Below the pieces are notes generated by a model, which was not told where the DNA came from, ran no database searches, and saw only the letters and a list, made by a program, of their open reading frames with translations. Positions 24,757 through 34,477 of a DNA stretch of 64,000 nucleotides are shown here, piece by piece. The stretch is from positions 18,931,577 to 18,995,576 of the forward strand of contig OY744615.1 in NCBI GenBank assembly GCA_963556255.1. Reading direction: 5' to 3'. Position 1 is the first letter of the stretch; every line of letters begins with the position of its first letter. Source of the stretch: Allolobophora icterica. Taxonomy: Eukaryota; Annelida; Clitellata; Crassiclitellata; Lumbricidae. The translations under genes were made by a program, and so were the position numbers.

Positions 24757-25310
24757 AAAAAAAATTTCATGTAGCCTAAAGATAGTTTAGAGGTGCATTG
24801 ACTGCTTTGCTCTATATAGCCGATAGGGCCCGGACTGTCTCTCGGCGGGCTTATACAACGTCTTTAGCAATTTGGGACCGCGCTGTCTGGCCTGTCCAGA
24901 GTTTTTCACGTTGTGGTTTCAGATTAATAACGTTACTCCAGACTTTTATGCACAAAGTGCGTTTTAATGTCAATAGAAAATTTTAAAAGATACGCTGTAA
25001 ATCGTTAGCTGAAAGAGCTCTATGTGGTTGGTGCTTAGCGCACATTTATCTATGGGTGAAGAGGAACGAATTAGCCTATAATGTTACTTAGCAACTTAAT
25101 TCTACTGTTCCGGTGTTTGATGCACGAGGCATAAAACAAAGCTAAGTCGCAGTCAGACAAATACCCAAAAATCAGGCCAACGGAAAAATGTATCCCTCTT
25201 TTCCTAAAAAGGGGGGGGGCGAGCGTTTGAGAATAGTCTTTAAGTAGCCTACGCCCCATGAAATCCGCAGATCGATCGACGGTTCCTCGATCATCATTAA
25301 TTTGCAATCC

Positions 25311-25633
25311 GTGTTTCATCCTCCTCCTCATGCTCCTCTATCTATATCACCCTGGGCTTTCCACTAAAAACTGGTCTCACCTTTTCAAGTACTCCTACTC
25401 TGATAATTTATCTGATCCTCTGCCGTCCAATTTTTCTCGCCCTAAACGACACCCGCCTTAATTAACAGCTGCTCTGCCTCCTCTCTTAATCTGGCCTGGA
25501 AACCGTACTCGGACCTCATTTGGATTAATCTCTTTAAAATCCTTCTGAGTTGACGTAGCGCTCATGAATACGTTGGTGCCCTGCGCTTGGTCTTCGAGTG
25601 GTGCTTTAGAAGTTTAGAGATTACAATTCCTGC
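25311..25633 (+). pseudogene. LINE family A 3' fragment
   Basis: Matches the distal part of the copy at 3790-4497 (CTTTTCAAGTACTCCTAC, then CGACACCCGCCTTA, then GTGCCCTGCGCTTGG) and ends in GAGATTACAATT. No coding potential; lies just upstream of the Lys-rich gene. Confidence 0.7.
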
Positions 25634-25740
25634 ATCTACCGAGTGAGCTGGTTCTATAATCACAGCTCTAAAAATTTGTGGTGTTTTGGTGGTATAAAGC
25701 ATAGATATAATAAATCTATCTATGGTATAAAGCACCAGGT

Positions 25741-25769
25741 GTCACGTGTCAAGAATCGTGACACGTGAC
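25741..25769. promoter_or_regulatory. paired CACGTG E-boxes upstream of the Lys-rich gene
   Basis: GTCACGTGTC at 25741-25750 and GACACGTGAC at 25760-25769 are exact inverted copies, 30-58 bp before the ATG. ACTTCCTG, an ETS-like site, follows directly. bHLH-Zip factors of the USF/MITF/Myc type bind CACGTG; binding here is inference. Confidence 0.5.
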
Positions 25770-25798
25770 TTCCTGTAAGTGCGTTTGAAAAAGGTAAC

Positions 25799-25870
25799 AT
25801 GGCAGCTGTGAGCGAAAAATCGGGAGAATCTGCGAAAAACAAAATCATGGACAAAACAGCTACCGAGAAG
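25799..25870 (+). CDS. Lys-rich protein exon A, residues 1-24
   Basis: ATG in context AACATGG, donor GAGAAG|GTTAGT. Ends in TATEK. Confidence 0.65.
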
Positions 25871-28800
25871 GTTAGTTTGTTAATTGCGTGTCTGTGTGTT
25901 GCATAATGCACTGTCATTTAGTCATTTTTGTAAATCTTTTGCCAATTTTTGAGCATATATGGGATGGGAAGTGAAATTCGTTGCGTTCGTACATCCTATA
26001 AGAATTTTTATACCGCTTTAATTTCAGGCCATGGCATTTTTAAATACACACTAATCAGAAGATCTAAAAGTTAAATATAAAATAATTTTTGCACGATTTG
26101 TGTATGAATGACATCATTGTCTTTTCAAATAGGCAACAACAGATGTGTCTCAAATTTGGGTTGTGTTGAATTATCATTCCAGATAACTGAAACTTTGCAT
26201 GTCATTTGTTAGATGTTTTGACCTGATTAGATGTTGAGAGTTGAGTATTTTGTAGAATTTCTTTATCCAAATGATCATTTACATTGTTTGTAACATAAAT
26301 CATGTTGTACAGAGTGCAGTGTAATAATACAGCAGATGTCAAAGATATTTTAAAGATAATATTACATGTTGATCTTTCTTTGATTAATGCAGTAAAAAAT
26401 TGAATAGTATTCTGTTCGTAGTTTGTGTGAGATTGCATGTGGCAAGTTTTTCTTGAAGATTTGCTTTGTTAGTTTGTGCTTCATTCAGTGTGGAGGTTAA
26501 AAATTACATATCTATGAAATCGATATTATTCTATGTGCATAATTCATATGAAGCTTAAAAGAAAGGTTACACTGTGGCAATTCTTGTCAGATGCTGATGT
26601 GAAAGATTGATCTAATAAGAAATCTTGAAGACAGTGCTGTTTAAAAATACATGAGTAGCTGTAAGGGGAGATTAGGGGCTGTTAATAGTAACTTTAATAT
26701 TAAAGCCACATGAAATTAGCCACAACATGTTCTGCGATTATCAAGAGATTTGAGAATGCTCTCTGTTATGGGTTTTGGGTTACAAGATGACTAAGTGCAT
26801 GTTTTTCAAGGATCATATCTGTTGCTGTTATCATTTAGGAAGGAGATTCTTCATTGAAGACCGAAGAAAGTGCAGCAGGGAATACGAAAAAGAGAGGAAG
26901 AGGCGCCAAGAAAGCGCCAGCAGCTAAGGTATGCCATCTTTCCAATACAGAATACTAACAGGCCATCAGGCAGTCTTTCAAATCGGAATACTAGCGGTCC
27001 TCTAGGAGGATGGCCAAGTACTAAGGCTGCAGCAGACCGCAAGTCAGGTATTCACAAGTCCAAAATCTAATTTAAAGTCTAACCCTAACGTGATCGAAGA
27101 ACGATTGACCATCATTTTTTAACTAATAGAGCGTTATATAATTTGGATGACAGTAGATTTGAGCATTTCAATTTGGCAGACTCGGCTTGGACCAAAACAT
27201 TTTGCCCCTGAGTAGGTCCCTTGAGGAGACGCTATGTATTAGGGACCTGCGAAGCTTCGATATTCGATTCGAAAACGAATCGGACGGCGGTATTCGATTC
27301 GATTCGAAAATGATGTCATGATTCGAAAAATTTCGAATCATTCTTCGGAGAAACGATTAGCCCTTGACGCACTTTGTTGTAAACTAATTCTTTTAATTGT
27401 TTAGGCCTACTGCGCGTGGATTGGTTGTTGACTTTCTGCGTGTAACGGCGGCACGCGACAATAGCAAACCCTCTGGCAAGAAAAGGGTTTATTGCACGGT
27501 CGACCTCTAGAGCTTTTGTGTACAGCATATTTTGTGTATCGTATTCGTATAGCTGCATATAATTAGTGACTTTATACTAGGGCTGTACCGAATAGGTGAT
27601 TATCACTATTCGGCCGAATACGAATAGTTGGACCAACTATTCGGCCGAATACGAATACGAATAGTGTACAAAATAGGTCTACCGAAAACATTAAAAATTT
27701 CAAATGTAACCAAAAGTTTCAGCTCTGTAAATTTAATACATGAACTAAAAGTAAACAGTTAACTACGTGTAATTTTTGCATCCTTCTGCCAGTTTGTGTA
27801 AATTAGGAATGGAACTAATTTAACTAAACTTAGAAATTGTCACTTACAGCTTAGTTGACGCATGAATGCTGCGTTAGCTTTCAAGAACACCAATCGTTCC
27901 ATGACCACTATTCGTATTCGGTCCGACCGCTACTATTCGGCCGAATACCGAATAGCTGTTTGGCCCACTATTCGGCCCCGAAGCGAATACGAAGCGAATA
28001 TTCGGTACAGCCCTACTTTATACGAATGATGTCACGCGGGTGACGCGGCGTCAGTTGCCAATCACATTGCACGAAATTAGAGTGATCACTCATCAGTCAC
28101 TAGGTCACGGCACGCATTCGCCGCTGCCGCAAGTAGGCCCTAAGTAAATTAAAGTAATGTAAATTAGGTAAATAAAACAATGGTCTGGTTCCAGTTCCGT
28201 ATATCGTCTAGGGGTTTAAAAACTCATCGAGCGACGACCGACGTTGTGACGCCTTCGGCTAGGGCCTAGGCGAGCGATTAACCGCTCGCCCGTACCTTTG
28301 CAGGACGAGCGACCAAGGAGAGCGATCGATTGCACGCCTCAAATGAGAAGCTCTGGTTGTACTCTGCTTAGATGTAGGCTATGTACACCAAAGTGCGGTT
28401 ATGCAATTGGTACAATAAAGAATATACTTACTTACTTACTTAACTCAAATTATTTGCGTTATTTTTAATTCTGTTAATTAGCTTAATGTTTAGTTTAATT
28501 GATTTAAACTGCAGACAAGTTATTGATATACTGATACTGTGGTATGCCTGTGCAATCAATTTTCATGAATATCAAACTGGTACCCGCTGATTCGATTCGA
28601 GATTCGATTCGAATTCAAATCTTTACCCCCGATTCGATTCGAGATTCGATTCGACTGAAAATGTGCGATTCGCAGGTCCCTACTATGTATATATATATAT
28701 AAATATCCAGAATGAATTGGGATTCATTACACTAATCCCAAACATCTGAGCCCTTCCCACTGAAGGACTCAATTCTGTAACAATTCACAACTCTGTCTGA

Positions 28801-31800
28801 ATGAATGAGCCTGTACATGTTTTGAATCAGTTTCTTAAACTCTTTGCCATCGTCGCAGTTCATTCTTGGTACATGCAGCCTTCTATGGCACGCATTGTAA
28901 GATTACTAAAATTATTCATACAGTTTCTTGGAGTTTTCTAAGCCATTAAAGCTATGTAACGTTTGACCAACGTAAAAGAAACTCCTTTACGGCCGCCATG
29001 TTAGTTATTAAAGTAGCCATGTTCTGGAATCACATGACACATGACTGGTGCCCCGCTAGTTTTTAAAGTATGGGCCGTCTGGCTGCTTGCTAGTCGCTGC
29101 ATTACTTTTTGGCATCTTTGTCAAAGTATTACTTTTATCACAGTATTATAACCGTTGGATAGCTTCTGTGGAATTTATTTAAGGCCCTACTTGAACGTGA
29201 CATGGGGACTATTACGTATCCCATTTCAACCACTATTTCTAGTTCTCGTATCCCTCTCCATCCCCGCAGTTTTCTCACCTTCCCCTCAGCCTTTGTCCCT
29301 ATCCCCTCACCATCCTCATTTGAGGGATTTTCATGCCTGCACTATCCTTCATCTTCAACAAAAGAAGCAAATCAATGTGTAACATTAATATTAAAAACAC
29401 GGGCGGATGCAACTTCATACACTCACGGGATCGGGTGGTCACGACTTCAGATGCTTTTGGATGGGCTACTCTGTATTTCTAGCTAAGGGCCATAGAAGAA
29501 TATTCAGCAGACCTGGTTGATTGATGATAAATCTGTTGAATAAAAACTGATTCAGTGTTTGCATGAGCCCCAATTGGACAAAAATCCTTTGCTGAACAGG
29601 AGACGTTTTAGAATAATTGGTGCCTAATTATACAGGGTGCGTGGTAGTCTAGTGGTTAGCATGCTGGACTGTCAACTGAGAGGTGGGGGTTCAATTCCCC
29701 ACCCTGGCTGATATTTTGTTCGAGAGTTCTGTTCCACCTCCCCTCCCCCCCACCGCCCCCCATTTGCCTCCCCCAGCCAACTCAACACTGACCATACGTT
29801 GTTGGGAGGAAGATCAGACGGCGAGGGAGAAGACTGACCACCCGCCCTCATATGCCGAGGCTAATAAAAATTAAGGCACTATGCTTCATACCCATGGTTG
29901 CCTTCCTGTGCTGGGGACTTAGGTCAGAAGAATGTGATCATGTAGTTTGAGTTGTAAACATGGATTATGTGGATGACTTGCATGCCCTTCCTGCTTTTAT
30001 TGTCATAGAAGATTGTATCTCATGTGATGACAGAAAGTTGTGTACACTGCCTTTAAAGTGCATGTTTTTTGTGCTTTCACTTACACAGCTTAGAGGGAAC
30101 ATTCGTGGGTAGATGGATGGTTTTGGGAAAGGCTGCTTATATCATCTTGTTAATTCATATATACTAGTTCTGCATGTATAGGGGTTTTAATAACTGATCT
30201 TTTTGATTCAGGGAGTAGAAGCAAAGGCTGTAGCTGAGAAAGAAACACAGGATAAAACTGAAGAAGAAAAACCAACAAGCAAGAAGGCAAAAATGGCCAA
30301 AGCAAACACAATGGCAGTTACTGCAAAGGTACCTCAGTGTTCGTTTGCTTACTTCCTTGTACCTCAACAATGAGAAGTTCGATGTTTTCAGAACTAATAT
30401 TTGTGCCTGGTGTTAATCCTCAGAGAACTGGGATTTGAATTTTATGATATTGTCTATGATTGTATGTGCTGTGGCAAGAGAAGTCACACTGCACTGAATC
30501 TTGGAAGGAAAGTTTACAAGCTGAACTGCTGACCTTTTCTCTACATAAGCTGTAAACTCCAATAACCTCAGGCTTATTGAGTTATTATGTCTTTTTTTTC
30601 TGTGTGCTGCTTTGCAGTGTGATATGCATCGTGGTTTGATGACTGAGGGTCATCCATAAGTAGAACTTATTTTTGGCATCCTTTTAAATTTTCTACTGTG
30701 TGATAAGAAATCTATACATCCATGGGCCATCCGTGTACTAATAGTTTCTATCACCCAGAGAGTGGCTGTTTGCTATGTTCATTGTCTTCTTAGTCACCAC
30801 TAGATACTATATGTTGTGCACTGTGCAGGCTATAGTGCATTTTCCTTTTTGCCTCTCAGGAAGGTGCTGAGCTGCTTGGAGATGAAAAGCTCGGAGAATC
30901 GCGTTCAGCAAGTAAACAGAAGTCAAAGAAGACGACTGCAAGTGCCAAGCGTGTTACAAGCGTGGACAAGGTTGTTGAAGAGGCAAAGAAAGCATTTGGA
31001 TCGTTAGACACATCTGAAGGAAGAACATTACGCAAACGCCCTGGTGCGTCGTCTCCAGCAAAGCCTTCACTGAAGAAGGCTGGTACAATGCAGAAGACAG
31101 CCAAGGTGTGTAATCTGACTTGTTGTCATTTTGTATACAATATGGTATTTCTAAAAGTTGTAGTTCTGTACTATTTAGTATACATGTGCTATCTTTAGTC
31201 TACTTTAGTAGAGCTTGTAAGTGTTTGCCTTCCACTGAACAGACCCGCTAGGCTCCACTTTTCTGTTTTTAATCAATCAGGAGAATTTTGAAGGTAATCC
31301 TGTGCTTGACCGGAAGCCAGTGCTGGGTCTCTTGCATACAGCTTGAAGCAACAAATCAGGCAGCACAGCTGAGGATCAGTCTTGTTGTCAAGACCTTGAA
31401 CCTCAAGACCTTGAACCTCAAGACCAAGACCTTGAACCTCAAGACCAAGACCTTGAACCTCAAGACCAAGACCTTGAACACCAAGACCAAGACTTTTAAA
31501 AACGAACTCGAGTGCACTCGAGACCAAGACCTTGGTCTTGAGGACAACAAGACTGCTGAGGATGGACTGAAGCTGTCATATCCAGAATTTCGGCTGGCCT
31601 GCGAGGACAGACTTGCAATAGTCCAGGTGCGTCAGAATTAAGGAGTGGATGAGAGTCACAACGGCATCAAATGATACATTTCTCCTTATGACTCTGATCT
31701 GTTGCATTTGATTATATAGGACCTGCAAAGTTGACATGCGCCTCCGTAGATAGGTGTTTATCCACAAGCACTCTCAAGGTCCTATACAACATGCTTCACT

Positions 31801-34477
31801 TCCCAGTCTGGAAATGTTGCCACTATCGCTTCCCTATAAATCCGTGCTTGTGCCTATCTTGTGCCAAACCATATAAATTCTGTCTTTCCAGGTTAAGCAT
31901 GAGCCAAATTGAACTTTCAGGCCCGAACTTTCAGAATGATTGCATGTATTTTGGACACACCAGTGTGTCACCTCGAGCAGCGTATTCAGTTTAAGACCCT
32001 GACCCTTATGTGCAATTGTAAGCTCTGATCCATCCTATGTTAGGGACTTCTGTATTTCAGTCTCCTCGTTCTCGGGTTGTGGCACCCTTTGATGGGCTGG
32101 AATCACCTTTCTCAAGAGTTTTGGCTCGAGCTCCTTAGTTTGTCCCTTTCACGGTTTCTTTAAGCACCTGAAGTCTGTATTATTTGACAGTAATTTCACT
32201 AGCCCAGGTCTAGAGCACCACTGATGAGTTTACTTTTGAAGTGACATTTTAAAAATGTCATGCTACAATTACAACTGCCCTGATTGAGTCTCGCGCTTTC
32301 GCTGTTGCGGGCCCATCCCTATGAACTCTTTCCTTGGTACTGAATGGGACCCTACTTACTAGGTCAGGGGTGGCGAACCTTTTTTAAGGTGCGTGCCAAA
32401 TGCTGCTCAATCATTTTTCTTAAATACCGTCGAGTGCCCTTCGGAATATAGCACGGTATATAATTTTTTCTCATATAGGTTTTAGTTAACAAAGCGTAAA
32501 AAAATGAATTAAAGACGTTATTTCAAAGATTGCTTTCGAATGGTGTTAAAATAACGTCCTTCAAAGAAGAGAATGTGGATTCCTACAAGGATTTTGTATT
32601 TTTTTAGTTTGAAATTTTGGGGGACGCTCTGAATTCCGCGTGCCCAAAAAATTTCAATGCGTGCCACTTTGGGAACGCGTGCCATAGGTTCACCATCCCT
32701 GTACTAGGTTCTCTCTTTCTGTTGTTCATCGTTTAAAGTCTTCTGTTTCCACGAGGCTCACACACTGAATAGTTTGCACTGTGAGAACTGCTTTATAAAT
32801 TTCCAGATGCCATACCATACCACAACATGCATGAAGGTGGAACAAGCCACATACATGCTTTTTGGCTGCATGTGGTTTGCGCCACCTTGGTATTCTATTA
32901 TAGTGTATGTGTCAAACATAACTCTGTATTACCGAACCTGCTTGTATCAAAGTCTCGCTTATTTCAAATTGAGCTTTTCGGTCCTTATTTAACAATAGGT
33001 TGGCAGATATATTGAAGTTAAAGAGCCACTGTGGAACTATTGGCCCAGTTGTAGCTGACTGATGAATAACTGGCAGATGCTTTCTTTCCGACTGGCTCTA
33101 GGTAAGAGAGGAGACTGATTGACATGTATGTCAGGTCATTGGGAGGGGGTCAGTTTATGTTTACATTGACTACTTATGTACTGTAGCCTCATTATACTGA
33201 CTGCAATCCTATTGCCCAGTGGCAGATTTACCTACAGGCATGAGGGATGGCTCCTGTGCCCTTGGTTATATCCCGGCACCTCAAGGCCAGCCCCCTGCAT
33301 AGTGAGCCATAGAATATGGCTTCCCTATGGCACGCCCCTTACCCCAACGCAAGCAGCCCTTTTTCTGTCCTCATTGCATTTGCAAGGGTGATTTGTGGCC
33401 TCACTTTACAAGGACTGACCTTGCTAAATTTGTCAGACAGTGGATAGAATGTCACAACACCAAAATGACAGCTTTGCACATGTTGCTGAACTTATTATGC
33501 ACATTTAGGCAGACGTCTGAGGCTCTGATTGTGTAATAAAACATTATTTGTAGATATTTGTAGGCATACTTTCATTTTTGACAGACGTTTATGTATGTAG
33601 GCTTTTTGAGCATGACTTTTGTCAAACTTTAGCTTTGCTATATTAGAAACTTCAGAAAGTGAAATATGAGTGCATTCGGCATTGTATGGATCTCTAGGAT
33701 TTCATGGAAACTGGATATTCTGTAGTGTTAACCTCATGCGAACTCTATGCTACATTGTCCCTACCATTCTATTTTAAGCAACTTTCTAACACCGAATTAT
33801 TATTATCTCGCAGAACAGACTTGTAGTACATATATTAAAAGTTAATGAAGGCTTCACTTCACAGTGATTAAGCTGATATGCCTGATGCAGCTTTTGTGTG
33901 GTGCTCAGAAATTTCAGAAAGTTAGATTACATGCATAGAGTTGGATAGAGCTTGATGTGCATATCTTGCATAGTTTGAATCTCTAATATATCGAACTGTT
34001 AACAATGGTCCCTTGAGTTTCGATATAGCAAAGTTTTGGTATATATAACATTTTTCTCCATAAGGGGTGTAATGGACCAAAATCCCAAAAAATAGCTGGG
34101 TGGCACCAGAACAAGCCCTTGGGTAAAAATGAGATGGCATGCAAAGGGTTATGGTGTATTTGCTTGACATTTTGTGACTTATTTACATGGATGGCACCCA
34201 AAACCAGGCAGTAATCAGGTCAAAATCCAGATGGTTTGTGGACCCCTCTTCTGGATATTGATCTGATTATGGAACAGCACTTTGAGAGGTGCTTTCAAGA
34301 TGCTATATTTAGTGTTGAGATAAACACATATATTTTTCCTAAAATCTTAATGTTTGAAATACTTTAAATAAGGATTTATTATTGAATAGTTTGTTGTTCT
34401 CAACAAAAGTTGACTGTTTAATTTTGCAGGAGGGGAAGGCATTTCTGAAACGTGGGCGTGCGAAAAAGGCAGCATAA
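25799..34477 (+). CDS. Lys/Ala/Glu-rich basic protein of unknown function, five exons, 190 aa
   Basis: Coding exons 25799-25870, 26839-26928, 30212-30328, 30860-31105 and 34430-34477 join to a 190-aa open frame. All junctions are GT-AG and all introns are phase 0. The protein starts MAAVSEKSGESAKNK and ends LKRGRAKKAA before TAA. It is rich in Lys, Ala, Glu, Ser and Thr, has clusters such as KKRGRGAKKAPAAK and TLRKRPG that look like nuclear localisation or nucleic-acid-binding patches, and no membrane segment or Cys/His motif. One piece with helix-like spacing is VDKVVEEAKKAFGSL. I do not recognise the family. The composition suggests a disordered nuclear or chromatin-associated protein, which is inference only. 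Exons B, D and E begin Glu-Gly, exon C Gly-Val, and exons B-D end in Ala-Lys. Confidence 0.65.
26839..26928 (+). CDS. Lys-rich protein exon B, residues 25-54
   Basis: Acceptor TATCATTTAG, donor GCTAAG|GTATGC. Carries the basic patch KKRGRGAKKAPAAK. Confidence 0.65.
27240..28682. mobile_element. hAT-type element, 1443 bp, with a nested element
   Basis: Ends TAGGGACCTGCGAA and TTCGCAGGTCCCTA, flanked by a perfect 8-bp CTATGTAT (27232-27239 and 28683-28690). Subterminal ATTCGATTCGA repeats at both ends. I see no transposase motif. The part 28140-28440 ends in AATAAAGAATATACTTACTT and may itself be a SINE-like insertion. It lies in intron 2 of the Lys-rich gene. Confidence 0.85.
27578..28015. 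mobile_element. hAT-type element, 438 bp, nested
   Basis: Ends TAGGGCTGTACCGAAT and ATTCGGTACAGCCCTA, flanked by a perfect 8-bp CTTTATAC (27570-27577 and 28016-28023). TATTCGGCCGAATA palindromes repeat near each end. Inserted into the 1443-bp element, so it is the younger one. Confidence 0.87.
29636..29712 (+). repeat. tRNA-like sequence, probably a SINE head or tRNA pseudogene
   Basis: TAGTCTAGTGGTTAGC fits a tRNA A box and GGGGTTCAATTCCCC fits a T arm with B box. The outer CAGGGTG and CACCCTG can pair like an acceptor stem. A GTC triplet sits in the anticodon place, but the anticodon stem pairs poorly and the T stem overlaps the acceptor strand. So a working tRNA is unlikely. The following 160 bp to about 29880 may be the rest of a SINE. 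Confidence 0.5.
30212..30328 (+). CDS. Lys-rich protein exon C, residues 55-93
   Basis: Acceptor TTTTTGATTCAG, donor GCAAAG|GTACCT. Alternating Glu and Lys runs (EKETQDKTEEEK), then KKAKMAKAN. Confidence 0.65.
30860..31105 (+). CDS. Lys-rich protein exon D, residues 94-175
   Basis: Acceptor TTTGCCTCTCAG, donor GCCAAG|GTGTGT. Longest exon; holds VDKVVEEAKKAFGSLD and GRTLRKRPGASSPAKP. Confidence 0.7.
31377..31555. mobile_element. hAT element with AAGACC satellite ends, 179-bp miniature
   Basis: Ends CAGTCTTGTTGTC and GGACAACAAGACTG, flanked by a perfect 8-bp CTGAGGAT (31369-31376 and 31556-31563). Consists almost wholly of (CAAGAC)n with CTTGAACCT spacers, then CTCGAGTGCACTCGAG. No room for coding sequence. 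In intron 4 of the Lys-rich gene, inside a LINE remnant. Confidence 0.88.
31564..31775 (-). pseudogene. LINE ORF2 fragment, minus strand
   Basis: Reads IRVIRRNVSFDAVVTLIHSL and THLDYCKSVLAG on the minus strand. This matches the R.S...A...VHAFV.SR.DYCNS.L.GL block of L2/CR1-like reverse transcriptases seen intact at 62137-62919. Short and isolated. Confidence 0.6.
31980..32770 (+). pseudogene. decayed LINE 3' region, split by a MITE
   Basis: Degenerate plus-strand frame pieces resemble the RSRVV..., AFAVAGPSL and terminal LLF segments of an L2-like ORF2 end. A MITE (32365-32701) interrupts it. Weak by sequence alone. Confidence 0.35.
32365..32701. mobile_element. hAT-type MITE, 337 bp
   Basis: Ends CAGGGGTGGCGAACC and GGTTCACCATCCCTG, flanked by a perfect 8-bp TACTAGGT (32357-32364 and 32702-32709). 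The CAGGGGTGGC end is typical of Charlie-like hAT elements. Confidence 0.88.
34430..34477 (+). CDS. Lys-rich protein exon E (terminal), residues 176-190 and stop
   Basis: Acceptor TTTAATTTTGCAG, then EGKAFLKRGRAKKAA and TAA. The 3.3-kb intron before it holds hAT and LINE insertions. Confidence 0.6.
   Translation, partial: EGKAFLKRGRAKKAA

Larger units (their letters stand above)
24137..24851. mobile_element. inverted-repeat element with GCCCGCCGAGA ends, split by a SINE
   Basis: Outer ends GCCCGCCGAGA and TCTCGGCGGGC are inverted repeats, with a further GGGCCCGG at each side. The interior is occupied by the SINE at 24357-24756. No clear target duplication (TGAGAATT and TTATACAA). Confidence 0.5.

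Noticed and set aside
29630..29715. Functional tRNA-Asp gene
   Set aside because: The GTC anticodon position fits, but the anticodon stem does not pair and the T stem overlaps the acceptor strand.
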